Assembly: GCA_021292165.1 (NCBI GenBank)
Contig: JAHFWL010001024.1
Coordinates: forward strand, 1-64,000
Reading direction: 5' to 3'
Source of the DNA: Shinisaurus crocodilurus
Taxonomy: Eukaryota > Chordata > Lepidosauria > Squamata > Shinisauridae
DNA: 64,000 nucleotides
Part shown: in pieces, positions 32,801-44,100 of the stretch
Numbering within the stretch: the first letter of the stretch is position 1
How the letters are laid out: every line of letters begins with the position of its first letter
Notes under the pieces: model-generated
Told to the model about the DNA's origin: nothing
What the model saw: the letters and a program-made list of their open reading frames with translations, nothing else
Databases searched by the model: none
Translations under genes and position numbers: made by a program

Positions 32801-32953
32801 TTTAAATATGCTTATAATTACTTGGAAATCTGTTGTTATTCCTTTTACATAAGTGGCCGTAAGAGAGCTTGGCCCTAAAAGGTGGCCTATAGATACTTTA
32901 CCTACATACAACATATGGAGAAGAAGAGCAGGCTACAAATGTAGTGGGATTTG

Positions 32954-32979
32954 CACACACACACACACACACACACACA
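32954..32979. repeat. (CA)n microsatellite
   Basis: Thirteen CA dinucleotides. Confidence 0.95.
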
Positions 32980-33268
32980 GTTTAAGAAAAAAGTCAAGGC
33001 TCTTACCAATTCACTCAAGTGCCCAGAACAATATGAAAATATGTTAGTGCACCTGGGCAAAAATTGTTGTAAACATGGGCAATGGGGGCAAAGTTTCCCC
33101 TGCTCTATCTCAGCCATTTCTCAAGAGATCTATCCGAAATTTGGTCAGAGGTGCCTGAGTCCAGCAGGTGGGCCCAGGCTAGAGCTGCAGGACCTTGGAT
33201 ACCTTGAAGCAGACAATTTGCCCCAAGAAGGTCTGAGCTCAGCTGTGGCCTTTCATTCCTTGGAAGTA

Positions 33269-33627
33269 CAGTAATACCTTGGATTACGAGCATAATTCGT
33301 TCCAGAACCATGCTCGTAATCCAAAACACTCGTATATCAAAGCGAGTTTCCTCATAAGAAATAATGGAAACTCAGCAGGGAGCCACACCACGCCTCCACG
33401 GGGTTCCCTGCCAGGGAGCCGGCTTGCTTTGCCTTTAGACAGAGTATCTCAAAGCAGCTAATGAAAATTTCAGAGAGAGAGAGAGAGAGAGAGAAGGGGG
33501 AGAGAAGGAGAGAGATGTGGAGGATCAACAACCTGCAGAGTGAGCGGCGGCTCCCTGCCCTTAGGCAAAGCAGTGGGAGGCGACGGGTCTTTCCGAGATG
33601 GGCTACTCGCAATCCGAGGTATTACTG
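33269..33627. mobile_element. Tigger/pogo-like Tc1-mariner MITE, copy 2
   Basis: Ends CAGTAATACCTTGGATTACG and CAATCCGAGGTATTACTG, flanked by TA on both sides (33267-33268 and 33628-33629), as expected of Tc1-mariner insertions. The interior holds a (GA)n tract at 33472-33494. No transposase. Confidence 0.88.
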
Positions 33628-33629
33628 TA

Positions 33630-34120
33630 TTTTATTCCAGTTTCCATCCCTTCCTGAAGAGTGCAGAGTCTTAAAGGGGCCATCCTTTGGCCTTGGGCCT
33701 CTCGAACTGACTTTTCCCTCCTGCAAAACCCTTAGACAGCTAATTTTGGCTGTCTAGGTGTTTGCCCCAGAGCACAAGGAGGGGAGGGTGAGGGGCTGCC
33801 AGGACATTGTGGAGCCTGTCTCTGCCCCTCCCTTCCCCCTCCCCGCCCACAAAAGTCCATCTCCGGGGTTGTTCTTCCAACCTCGGAGCCGCAGCTGGTG
33901 TGGTCCTTTCTGCCCCGGCTGCGGGGGCGGAGGGAGGGCACTGACCCCAGAGTGGGTTCCTGAATAATCCTACAGCCATCTGGGCTCTGTCTAGTGGCTG
34001 TAGGATTGTGCCCTGACTGAGTTCACTTTCCAAAGCTTTTAGGTATAATGATTTCATGAGCAAACCAAGTTATACGTAATATAACTTTAGGAACATAATG
34101 GCTGCTGTATGTTCCCAAAG
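33630..34120. other. Stretch without a gene
   Basis: Nothing recognised. Overlapping frames on both strands in the GC-rich 33740-33960 segment are not supported by any motif. Confidence 0.45.
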
Positions 34121-34256
34121 GAGCCCTCTCCAACCTGGTGCCCTCCAGATGTTTTGGACTACGGCATCCAGAATTCCTGACCTTTGGCCATGCTGGCTGG
34201 AGCTGATGGGTGCTGGAGTCCAAAATATCTGGAGGGCACCAGGTCGGGGAAGGCGA
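34121..34256. mobile_element. Palindromic hAT-type MITE (CCAACCTGGTGCCC family)
   Basis: Fold-back structure with CCAACCTGGTGCCCTCCAGA in the left arm and its near complement in the right arm. Related copies lie at 52932-53053 and 54992-55119. Target duplication not clear. Confidence 0.75.
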
Positions 34257-34586
34257 CAAATATCTGTAAAGACTAGTGCTGAAGAAAAGTATTGCTTATT
34301 TTGCAATTTCCCCCAAAATTTCCACCCCAGCTACCCCGAAAAGTTCTGGAAAAAAAAACCCAGTTCTTTCCCATGGCTTCAAATTTCTGGAAATTTTACC
34401 TCTCTAGCGCAGAGTACCCAAAGATGTAATGCACCTGCCCTTCTAGGGGTCTTTCTAGTGTACAAAACTTGCCGCTGAACATTTTGCAGTTAGATAAATA
34501 GCTGCATCCTTGAGCCAAACTGTACACTGAGGATATTCCTTAATAGGAAAATCTCAAGTTCACTTTTGCAACGTCCCTCTTCCTCG

Positions 34587-34904
34587 CTAGCCCCACCATG
34601 GAAGCCAAAAGAGTTGGTTTGCCTCCTTTTTGACTACAGAGGTTGCGAATGATCTCCTGCTGCCCACCAAACGTGCTAGTTCTCCTGTTGGGATGTCGCA
34701 TGCCAAAGCAAGCTGCTCGCCAAGGATGTGCCGACGCAGCCGGAACATGAACACAGGCAGCAGCACCAACAGGAAGAGTAACATTTCACTCTCAGCAAGG
34801 AGGGAGGATGAGCACCACTGGGCCCTGCAGCGAGGATTCTTTAGCTCCTGCCAAGGTAGTGGAGATGGTTGGAGACAGGAAGTCTCCAAAGGCACATGTG
34901 TCAC
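34587..34904 (-). CDS. Unassigned 105-residue frame with a hydrophobic segment (doubtful)
   Basis: I do not recognise this product. The frame contains EMLLFLLVLLPVFMFRLRRH, a stretch that could cross a membrane and is followed by positive charges, then GEQLALACDIPTGELARLVG. A pyrimidine-rich stretch ending in CAG on the minus strand, near 34855-34885, could be a splice acceptor. Against it: no family match, no RNA evidence, and a repeat-rich setting. It is included only because the composition is more protein-like than neighbouring frames. Confidence 0.15.
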   Translation of the reverse strand: MTHVPLETSCLQPSPLPWQELKNPRCRAQWCSSSLLAESEMLLFLLVLLPVFMFRLRRHILGEQLALACDIPTGELARLVGSRRSFATSVVKKEANQLFWLPWWG

Positions 34905-35864
34905 ACCAAAGCGATGATGATCGAGTCGGCAAAAGCAGTTGTCACAGCAGACAGGATTTTAAAAACCTGCAGGATACAAAACAGGAAGAATGACATCTGT
35001 TGGTGGGAAAGAATGTAGAAATCCAAACTTTCCTTGGACGTTGGAGCAGGGATGGCTACTCTTTTTCAAGCAAGATGTGTAAAAAACAAACAAACCACCC
35101 TCTGAGAAATGTCACTACTAGTCTTCTTTGGCCTTCCCTTAAAGTTCCTCTGATCATAAGAATGTACAAAATCCCTCCAAGAGGTTTGTTAGTCTTATAA
35201 AAAAAAAACTGCTACTGCCTTTGCTCAAAATTCCTTGGATGTTTTTCCTGAGGGGTAACCTCCAAATTCATGATGAGGGCTGGCCCTGCCATGAACAGAG
35301 TGAAGCAACCTGTTTCAGGAGACACCAGGACATGGGTGGGGGATAGATGAAGCAAGGAATTGGATCATGTAGAAAGAGTTTTCAAAGTGTCGGCCCCAGT
35401 GGGAGGGGGGCATTTGGGCTCCACTTTAGGCAGCAAAATGTCTTCGGACGTCACTGTTCACCATGACTTTAGCTTTAGGTGAAACACAGTGACAACCGGA
35501 GGAGTTGGCTAGTTATTGAACATTTTGGCTTCCCTTGAAATCCCTTGGATAAAGAGGAGCCTCCAAATTTAGTAGAAATATTATTTATTAGAGATTTATT
35601 TCAAGAGAAATAGATTCAAAAGAAACTCTAGGCACAGCCTAGAGTTGTTAAGAATTTCAGACAGGCAATGTTTGGCATGTACCTGGCACATTCCAATGTG
35701 ACTGAAAAGTTGGTATCAACTTACACTGTACCTCTACTGCAGGTGTGACTGAAAGACCACCTTCTTCTTTATGAACCTGCACCTCATTAAGGGAATCATC
35801 TGAGGCCCTCTTCTGAGTTCCACTGATCCCATGGTTGGTTTAGCCAAGAAAAATCATGCAGGCC
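34905..35864. other. Stretch without a gene
   Basis: No gene or classified repeat was recognised. Confidence 0.45.
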
Positions 35865-36225
35865 CTCAGTATTCTTGCCCAGGCTCTGGAACTCCCTCTC
35901 AAGAGATGCTAATCTTTCCGCCTCTTTTCTGGCCTCCTGCCATATTGCAAAGACCTGTTTGCCCTCTTCTTAGTCTTTTCTGCTAATGTCTTTCTGCTGC
36001 TGTTTTTTTGTTAATTACGTTAGTTGGCTTTTCTTTTATTTGTTATGATTTTGTCTGGTTCCTCTTTTTATGGTACTCCTGCTACTTGTAGATGGTTTTA
36101 ATATGATTTGTTGTGTGTGTGTGTGTTGTTATTTTTACTTACAGTTTTTTAAAATCAAATTTGAATGTGTTAACCACCTTGAACTCTCAAGGAAAAGCAG
36201 CATAAAAATAGATGTTTTAAAAAAT
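35865..36225 (+). mobile_element. L2-like LINE 3' end
   Basis: Conceptual text LWNSLSREM (from CTCTGGAACTCCCTCTCAAG) followed by a long T-rich UTR with a (GT)n tract near 36112-36127 and a TTGAACTCTC..AAGCAGCATAAAAATAG ending typical of L2 tails. Confidence 0.6.
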
Positions 36226-36470
36226 TAATGACTCAAATTTATTTATTTATTTAATGTATTTCTACACCGCCCATCAGCCACAAGGCTCCCTGGGCAGTTT
36301 ACCAAAATAATAATAAAAAAAAGAGTTGCAGCTTAATAACTGTGCATGTCCTCAGGTCCACAGACACTTCTGCAAAATTTCATTGCCTCCACCGACTTCC
36401 TAACAATATTTTACAGATCATTTCTTCAGTCTGCTGTACAGCGGCAAGGAGCATTGCACCAGTTAAATGT

Positions 36471-38205
36471 CATAGAATCATAGAATCATAGAAAAGTAGA
36501 GTTGGAAGGGGCCTACCAGGCCATCGAGTCCAACCCCCTGCTCAATGCAGGAATCCAGGTCAAAGCATCCCTGACAGATGGCTGTCCAGCCGCACTTTGA
36601 ATGCCTCCAGAGTGGGAAAGCCCACCACCTCCCTGGGTAGCTGATACCATTGTCTTATTGCTCTGACAGTCAGGAAATTTTTCCTGATGTTTAGGTGGAA
36701 TCTGGGTTCCTGTAACTTGAGCCCATTATTCCGTGTCCTGCAAACTGGGATGATTGAGAAGAGATCCTGGCCCTCCTCTGTATGACAACCCTTCAACTAC
36801 TGGAAGAGTGCGATCATATCTCCCCTCAGTCTCCTCTTCTGAAGGCTAAACATGCCCAGTTCTTTCAGTCTCTCCCCATAGGGCCTTGTTTCCTGTCCCT
36901 TTATCATCCTTGTTGCCCTCCTCTGAACCCTCTCCAGTTTGTCTACGTCCTTCTTAAAGTGTGGTGCCCAGAACTGGACGCAGTACTCAAGATGAGGCCT
37001 AACCAGTGCTGAGTAAAGGGGAATTATCACTTCACGCGATTTGGAAGCTATACTTCTATTAATGCAGCCCAAAATAGCATTTGCCTTCTTTGCAGTCACA
37101 TCGCATTGCTGGCTCATATTCAGTTTGTGATCTACAACAATTCCAAGATCCTTCTCACTTGTAGTATTGTTGAGCCAAGTGTCCCCCATTCTGTAACTCT
37201 GCATTTGGTTTCCTCTCCCTAGGTGCAGCACTTAGCATTTATCCTTATTAAATTTCATTCTGTTGTTTTCGGCCCAGCACTCCAGCCTATCGAGATCTCT
37301 TTGAATTTTGTTTCTGTCTTCCAGAGTATTAGCTGTTCCACCCAACTTTGTGTCATCTGCAAATTTGATAAGCATTCCCTGCACCTCCTCATCCAAGTCA
37401 TTAATAAAAATGTTGAAGAGCACTGGGCCCAGGACCGAGCCCTGTGGTACCCCGCTCGTTACCTCTCCCCAGTTTGAGAAGGTACCATTGATAAGCACTC
37501 TTTGAGTCCGATTCTGTAGCCAACTGTGGATCCACCTGATAGTTGTTCCATCTAGCCTACTTTTAGCTAGCTTGCTAATCAGGATATCATGAGGCACTTT
37601 GTCGAAAGCTTTACTGAAGTCCAGATATATTATGTCCACCGCATTCCCACAGTCCACAAGGGAGGTTACCCGATCAAAAAATGAGATCAGATTAGTCTGG
37701 CAGGATTTGTTCTTGACAAATCCATGCTGGCTTCTAGTAATCACTGCATTGTTTTCAAGGTGCTTGCAGACTGACTTCTTTATAATCTGCTCAAAAATCT
37801 TCCCGGGGATTGATGTCAGGCTGACTGGCCTATAGTTCCCAGGTTCCTCCTTCTTGCCCTTTTTGAAGATGGGAACAACATTTGCCCTCCTCCAGTCGTC
37901 TGGCACTTCACCTGTCCTCCATGATTTCTCAAAGATAGTAGACAGTGGTTCTGAGAGTTCTTCTGCCAGTTCCTTTATGACTCTAGGATGCAGCTCGTCA
38001 GGCCCTGGAGATTTAAAATCGTTCAGAGCAATCAGGTGCTCCTTGACCATTTGCCTATCAATCTCAAGCTGCAATCCTGCCCCTTCAGTCTGCACTTCAG
38101 GTTTGCCAGGGGGGTCATAGACCCTCTTTTGGGAGAAGACCGAGCCGAAGTAGGAATTGAACACTTCTGCCTTTTCTTTGTCTTCTGTTATCATAACTTG
38201 TGGTG
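36471..38205 (-). pseudogene. CR1 LINE with near-complete reverse transcriptase, two nonsense changes
   Basis: The RT domain reads in one frame from 38248 down to 37232, with fingers text [20 protein letters not shown], motif [15 protein letters not shown], motif [21 protein letters not shown] and motif C KFADDTK, so the catalytic aspartates are intact. Sister copies read CQVLHLG where this one has TAA in place of the Q codon (about 37229-37231), and FQYLKG where this one has TAG in place of Y (about 36797). The 3' UTR and ATTCTATG tail lie at 36471-36560. The endonuclease domain is absent (5' truncation near 38205). Confidence 0.93.
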
Positions 38206-38547
38206 CTGCATTGATGCATGAAACAGTTGAGAAAGCAGCAGACCTCACTCAGTTCAAGAGAATAGGGGATAATAAATTGAGTAATTCCTTAGCTGATCTC
38301 GGTTGACTGTAATGCACTCTATATGGGACTGCCCTTGAAAACTGTTCAAAAACGACAGCTAGTGCAAAACATGGTGGCCAAACTTTGGGCTGTTAAATGT
38401 TTTGCAGACCATATAACACTAGTCTTGAAACAGCTGTACTGGCTTCCAGTTTGTTTTTGAGTCCAATGGTGCTATTTCTTAATAGAAAGCCATATATCTC
38501 TATATATAAAAGCAAAAGCCCTGACTCATCAATGGATCTCCTATTTG
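38206..38547. other. Stretch without a gene
   Basis: No gene. At about 38495-38546 and 38798-38870 the text around the SINE (AAAGCAAAAGCCCTGACTC and AAGCTAAAATTTGGCATGG) looks like one older dispersed repeat into which the SINE inserted. Confidence 0.45.
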
Positions 38548-38797
38548 GAGCCAGTGTGGCGTAGTGGTGAGAGTGTTGGACTGAGACTCGGGAGATCCGG
38601 GTTCTAGTCCCCGCTCGGCCATGAAGCTCACTGGGTGACTTTGGGCCAGTCACTGACTCTCAGCCTAACCTACCTCACAGGGTTGTTGTGGGGATAAAAT
38701 GGAGAGGAGGAGGGGGATTATGTAAGCTGCCTTGGGTTCCTTGGAGGAAAAAAGGCGGGGTATAAATATAATAAATAAATAAATAAATAAATAAATA
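38548..38797 (+). mobile_element. Full-length tRNA-derived SINE (Sauria-SINE-like)
   Basis: tRNA-related head with A box TGGCGTAGTGG (38557-38567) and B box GGTTCTAGTCC (38600-38610), body GTGACTTTGGGCCAGTCAC and CACAGGGTTGTTGTG, then GGCGGGGTATAAATATAAT and an (AAAT)n tail. Such SINEs are transcribed by pol III and depend on LINE machinery. The tail wording here is of LINE origin; the exact partner LINE is not determined. Confidence 0.87.
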
Positions 38798-38870
38798 TTT
38801 CCTGTTAAGCAAGAAAGCTAAAATTTGGCATGGTTGTTGCTTATGGATCACTAATAAAAACTGTGTTGTG

Positions 38871-39426
38871 AAAAAAAAATTAAACCTTCATCCTGCATCT
38901 TGGGGTGCTTTTCTTACCTCAGGCTCACATTCTCTGGTGTAATTTACACATAAGTAGACCTACAATCCTGTCCTGGTAGGACTTTCACCTCCTTCAAAAA
39001 GAAAAGAAATCCATTGAGGGAAAGCATGATGATTTAAAGTTTTATAGGCCTCAGGCATTTCAACGGCAAATTTACTTTTAATAGCGCTGACTTGGCCTCG
39101 CCTTTGTTATGTAGATTTCCTGGATTTAAGTCTGAATTTACCTTGAGTAGCTGAAACCTGAAATCCATGATTATTCTGATCCTAACAGCCTGGGGAAAAC
39201 ATTCAGTCAGACAAAGCCTTTCATATGAACAATTTGCCTTGCCTGAGGCACTTTTCTCTGGGGTGACTTTGGCATCCCAGATTCCATGTACGAAAAGTTG
39301 CAGTATGTTTCCACAAGATTAATGTTACAAACCAAGTAACTTGGTGATATTCGCACTGGAGGGTAAAACTTCAAATGTGGTGTACCAAGAAGCACTAGTC
39401 ACGTAGCTATGCAATTCATTAAATCT
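38871..39426. other. Stretch without a gene
   Basis: Nothing recognised beyond a short common-repeat phrase near 38940-38972. Confidence 0.4.
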
Positions 39427-39459
39427 TGGTGTAACATCTAAGACTTAGATGTTACACCA
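39427..39459. repeat. Perfect 33-bp palindrome
   Basis: Arms TGGTGTAACATCTAAG and CTTAGATGTTACACCA are exact complements, 16 bp each, separated by a single A. Confidence 0.9.
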
Positions 39460-39518
39460 TCCACAGGATAGAAAGTAATCAGTTTTTTAATCCATTCGAA
39501 GAACGGGTCCTTCAGCCA

Positions 39519-39543
39519 GTGTGTGTGTGTGTGTGTGTGTGTG
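39519..39543. repeat. (GT)n microsatellite
   Basis: About twelve GT dinucleotides. Confidence 0.95.
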
Positions 39544-39732
39544 GCAGAAAGCCAGGATACAAAATAAATAGATGAATAAATCATATCTGAAAGACTTCCT
39601 CATCCCATATGAACCTGCCCATAATGTAGTCGACATCAGAGGCCCCATTATGTGTCCTACCCATGGACAGGTGAATCTGTCAAGCTTCTTCTCATTCCTC
39701 AGTTTCCTGAGGGTCACCCCATCCTGGTTCCA

Positions 39733-39800
39733 TAGCTGGCTGGGGCATGCTGGGAGTTGTAGGCCAAAAACATCTGGGGACCCAAGGTTGGAGAACACTG
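39733..39800. mobile_element. Right half of a CAGTGTT-family hAT MITE
   Basis: Begins in the palindrome centre (TAGCTGGCTGGGGCATGC) and ends with TTGGAGAACACTG. The left half is missing. Confidence 0.78.
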
Positions 39801-39989
39801 CTTTAGACAGACAGTGAAGACTATATTCTTCCGTTGAGCTTTTAAAGGTTTTTTGTGGAGGAAGGGGGGGCTGGCTGGCCCGGAAAGCCCTATCCAAGGC
39901 TTTCGTTTCCTCCCAGCCCCCTCAACTGGCCCCACTTGGCTTACACATGAGGGTGTGTGTGTGTGTACCCCCCAAAGGCTCGTTTCTCC

Positions 39990-40180
39990 ACATTTTTAAT
40001 GTCATCTTCTGATTTTATTGTGATGAATGGTATGGCGTCTTTTTATTTTATTCTATTTTAGTTTATTGTTATGATTCTATTAGTTTATTCTATTTTATTG
40101 CTGCTTTTTATTTGAATTTTATATATTGCTTTGAGCATCCACTGGGTAGAAGCGTGATTTATAAATACGTCCAAAAAAAT
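39990..40180 (+). mobile_element. L2-like LINE tail
   Basis: A T-rich UTR ending TGCTTTGAGCATCCACTGGG and TAGAAGCGTGATTTATAAATA, the usual end of L2-type copies. No coding portion. Confidence 0.55.
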
Positions 40181-40289
40181 CAATAACATAACAAGAGTCC
40201 CCTCCCCCGATAATGACCTTTCCCCTCCTGGGGCAGCACCCACCTACCTAATTAGGGGCGGGGTTGCTCACAGCCTGCAGTGGTGCACA

Positions 40290-40500
40290 TGGCAGGGCAT
40301 GTTAGTATTTTATTTGTTTATTTAACTTATTTATTAGATTTATATCCTGTGTTTCAGCCAGAAATGGCACTCAAGGCGCTAAGAGGAGTAAAATACAGAT
40401 AAAAACAATCTCAAGTAAAACATAAAAACAAATAAATTAAACATGCAATTTTAAAACACAGCAATAGAAAGAAACAGACAGCCCCCAACCAATTAAGAAA
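40290..40500 (-). mobile_element. Probable LINE 3' end, minus strand
   Basis: Starts with TTATTTG/TTTATTT repeats and continues TTTATATCCTGTGTTTCAGCC and CACTCAAGGCGC, resembling a minus-strand LINE tail. Family not certain. Confidence 0.4.
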
Positions 40501-40636
40501 ATGGATTTAAAAATGCTTTCGCCAAATGGAACCCCCAAACAAACTCACAGAAACACAGACTAGATTGAAACTGCGCATTAGAATGGAAAGTGATGATTTG
40601 GAACTGTGGGCGCGGGGCTGGCGGGACAGTCCTTCC

Positions 40637-40783
40637 CAGTGCTTTTTTTTCTGGAGAAAAAGGTACCGGAACTCTTGGATTACATTTCCTCGGGAGTAGA
40701 TGGCGATTAAATTGTAATGCAATTAATAGAAGAAAAGGTGCTGGAACTCAGTTCCGGCGAGTTCCACCAGAAAAAAAGCCCTG
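40637..40783. mobile_element. 147-bp hAT-type MITE, copy 2 of a very young pair
   Basis: Nearly identical to 17607-17752, with ends CAGTGCTTTTTTTTCTGG and CCAGAAAAAAAGCCCTG and an exact 8-bp duplication GTCCTTCC at 40629-40636 and 40784-40791. Confidence 0.92.
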
Positions 40784-40791
40784 GTCCTTCC

Positions 40792-42396
40792 ACAGAGGCC
40801 GCGCGCAGGAACCTGCTGCGATACATTTGTCCTCTCTCCAAGGAGCAAATCCACAAACAATGAAAGCCACAGACTACTGCTGCCTGTCTGTTTTATATTC
40901 CTTCACATCACATCCCTCCCCTTTCCACAGGTTTCTGTGCAGGGAAGACGACTGCTCAGATGGCCGGAGACTTTTGCTGGAATGTTGAAGAGCGTACTCT
41001 TAGTCTTAGCAGAAGGGGTGGGGAGCTGTTTTCGTCCTGGGGGGGGGCACATTTCCCCATGGGTAACCTTCCGGGGCCCACAAGCCAGTGGCGGCAGAGG
41101 CCAAAGCCAAACGCCAGCAGGGCCAATGCCATGTCCACACACTTCCACACACTGCACCCACAGACAGACACACACACACACACCCAGACGTGAAGATGCC
41201 CCATGCCGTGCAGCAGGTAGGTTTGAAAAAACAGCCTGATTTTCAAGTCTAGTTGCGGTGTGGAGGGTGTCCAGGACCTCCCCATCCAGCCCGTGGTTGC
41301 ATCCAGTGATCCAGCATCCCAGTGATCTATTTGCCCCCCCCAGCTTTACTTAATGTCAGTTTTCCCTGCTCCCCCTCCCCCCTCCATATCTTCTTCCTTG
41401 TACCCTCCACTGGGCCAAGCTCTTGCTACTGCCGGTGGCTCGGGAAACAAGGATGAACCACACGAAGGAGATGTGAAAGGAAAGAATGCCTCACTGCTCT
41501 TTCAGGACTCCGCAGTGTTTGCTTCACGACGGACAACAAATGGGAAGGGTCCCATTTGTTTCATGTCCCCATTCATTGAAAACTGACCATGCCTCTGTGA
41601 AATGCTGCCCAGGATCTAATGCTGAAATCAAATCTCCTAAGGTGGCAAAATACTGGCCTCAAGTATTCCGTGAATATTTGTCAACATTAAAATTCATGGT
41701 GGAGAATGTTCTGGAGAATGCTCGAGAACAAATTCACGTCAACTTGCCCAATAACGTCTAATGCGTAAAGGAGTCCCTTGGCACATGGAAAGGCAGGGAG
41801 CCCGCCGTGGGAGACTGTTCATAGTGTGCTGGAGGAAGGGCAGGACCCAGCTGGGAGTTTAAGGATTCTCTGAAGTCACAGCTGGAGGGATGGCTAATGG
41901 AGCATCTGTCAGCCTGCCCAGAATGAAGAAAGAAGTCCTCCAAGAATGCAAGTTTGTTACTGTTTTATGGCATTCTCTTTTTATTGGTGTTGAACAGTGT
42001 TTTATGTCATGTGCTATTAGATGGTGTCTTGGGAACATCCCTTTTCAATCTGGACTAATACATTGTTCGTGAGGAAAAGAAGAACAGGGTCTCACTCTGG
42101 CGTCTGGCCTCTGTAGCAAATTGTGCAGGCTGGTGAATAAGGCCTTGGGCTCACAGATGGGCCCCACAGCCTCTGCCCAGGGGCTGATCTACATGTGCAA
42201 AGGTTTAAAAACCTCTCAAAGCAACCCCCCAAGGAGGGTACCATTGCAGTGTTATGGCACAGAAATATGGCCAGGAGGCCTGTCCATAAGCAGCCTGCCT
42301 GCAGATGGCATTCAGACCCTGCAGTGTGTTTTCTCATGGGCCCTCCACTCACAAGGGTGAGCAAATCCAACTGTTCCACTTTCTCCTGCTTTTGAG
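40792..42396. other. Stretch without a gene
   Basis: A short (CA)n tract lies at 41168-41183. Overlapping frames on both strands at 40903-41285 have no motif support. No classified repeat was recognised. Confidence 0.45.
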
Positions 42397-42500
42397 TTGT
42401 TTAAGTCTCAAGTTCTTTCTCTCCCAAGTATGAAGAACTTTGTGAATTTGGGTAAATTCTTATCAAAAACAAACTGGAACTAAATCATCACCCATCTGCA
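42397..42500 (+). repeat. Unknown dispersed unit (TCTCAAGTTCTTTCT), copy 1
   Basis: Text TCTCAAGTTCTTTCTCTCCC, AACTTTGTGAATTTGGGTAA and ATTCTTATCAAAAACAAACT. Further copies occur at about 43018, 48717 and 49095, so this is a repeat concentrated in this part of the window. Confidence 0.7.
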
Positions 42501-42809
42501 CCACTTCAACAACAACAACTTCATTGTATCACAGCAATTTGCCATTATACACGGCCAGAGCTTAGTTAATAGATCTTCAGAAATTAAACAATTTCCCTTA
42601 TAACCTTAAGTTTTTACAGTATACATTTGTAAAACATTTACAAGGAATTTGGATGTTCTATAGGATGTATACTTGTCAACATTAGACAACAGGAAACAAA
42701 CCTTTGCAAACCTTTGATGACCTTCCCTTCAATGGTTTTTATCAATGGAGAAATATATTTACCGTAATTCTAAGATCATTATAAATTGAACACTCTAAGA
42801 GTACTTCAG

Positions 42810-42965
42810 TAGGTTCAACTATTCCCAGCATGGAGAGGACCATGAGGTACCTGCCAGCTATAGAGCATCTTGAAGATGAGGAGCCTGCCAGAAAAAAGAG
42901 GTGGCAACCCTAATTCAGCACCACAAGCATGGCTGATTTCCAAGGGACTTTTAAGACAAAAGCAC
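42810..42965 (+). repeat. Unknown dispersed unit, second module (CCCAGCATGGAGAGG)
   Basis: Contains CCCAGCATGGAGAGGACC, GATGAGGAGCCTGCCAGAAA and CAACCCTAATTCAGCACCAC. The same order of blocks occurs at about 48845-49000. Confidence 0.65.
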
Positions 42966-43017
42966 TCAAAGCCCTGGAGGAATCCTTCAGTTCCACTTTC
43001 TTCCGCATTCGAATTTT

Positions 43018-43115
43018 TTAAATCTCAAGGTTTGTGTCCTGATATGGAGAACTCTGTAAATGTTGGTGAAATCTTATCAAAACCAAACTGAACTGAAATC
43101 CACGCCCATTCTGAC
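43018..43115 (+). repeat. Unknown dispersed unit (TCTCAAG...), copy 2
   Basis: TTTAAATCTCAAGGTTTGTG, GGAGAACTCTGTAAATGTTG and ATCTTATCAAAACCAAACTG follow the order of copy 1, with substitutions. Confidence 0.65.
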
Positions 43116-43149
43116 CCATCATCACCAGACAGAGAGTGCTAAGCCCACT

Positions 43150-43171
43150 GTTGTTGTTGTTGTTGTTGTTT
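43150..43171. repeat. (GTT)n microsatellite
   Basis: Seven GTT units. Confidence 0.9.
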
Positions 43172-43509
43172 TTTACCTGGCAGGAGCCCCTTGTAATGCC
43201 TGACGAGAGAAGCAGGTGCAAAATGAGCAGCCGTGCCCTGCAGTTGCAGCCCAGCACTGGAAGGGGAGGCAGGAGGCAGGGAGGGCAGGCATCCCGTGCT
43301 CATGACTTTGCAGAGGTCTGCCGCACTGAGAAATGAGTTGACCACCTCAGAGGCCTACGTGAGAGGTACCTGCAGACTAGGGCTGGGGTCCAGGGATGAG
43401 CAAATTGCAGAATTACTGCTTTTGTGGTTTTTAAACATTGACAATGACAACAGACTAAATGGTTTATATTTCTGGTTGCACACTGGATATCCACTTTGTT
43501 TTTTTTGTT

Positions 43510-44100
43510 TTTTTGTTTTGTTTTTTAATATTTTATTTATTTTTCAAAGCAAATTATAACACAGAAAATATATTTAGCAAAATACAAAATTATCACACAA
43601 ATATAACATAGTCAACATACAATAAATCATATAGTGCTCCCCCCCACCCTTCAAGGGACCAATTAATATACTTCTATCCTCTTGATCAAATAAAGTCTAA
43701 ATTCCAAAAATATAACATATCCTGACAAGGCATGTTACCCTTCCCCTTTATTAATACATAGTCTAGTAATTGATTCCATATCTCCATAAAATTATTCTTC
43801 TTTAGCAATCCTTTTTTGCATTTGATACTACTAGTTAGTTTATCATTTAGGGCTATGTCCCAAACTTCCTTATACAAGTCTGTTATTAGGAAAACATGTT
43901 GCACTTTCCAATTTCTCGCTATCATTAGCCTGGCCGCAGTTAACAAGTTTACAATTAACTCCTTCATATTTTGATCACAAATAAGCTTCTCAGTTATTGA
44001 TAACAATGCTAATTTTGGACAGACCTCTAAATTAGTACCAATAATTTTCGATATTTCTGTAAAAACCTCTCGCCAAAACACCAATACATTTTTACACCAC
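43510..44100 (-). pseudogene. L1 LINE ORF2 C-terminus and 3' UTR
   Basis: The minus-strand frame 44084-43686 reads FWREVFTEISKIIGTNLEVC and LLTAARLMIARNWK, the conserved L1 ORF2 C-terminal region beyond the RT. It is followed by a UTR and an AT-rich tail (43510-43560). RT and endonuclease are missing. A second, shorter copy lies at 56585-56960. Confidence 0.82.

Noticed and set aside
38548..38620. tRNA gene
   Set aside because: A and B boxes are present, but the region is the head of a SINE with a body and AT-rich tail repeated elsewhere. No cloverleaf with a proper acceptor stem was seen.
42092..42395. Overlapping frames on both strands as a small gene
   Set aside because: No signal, domain, splice or polyadenylation context supports any of them.
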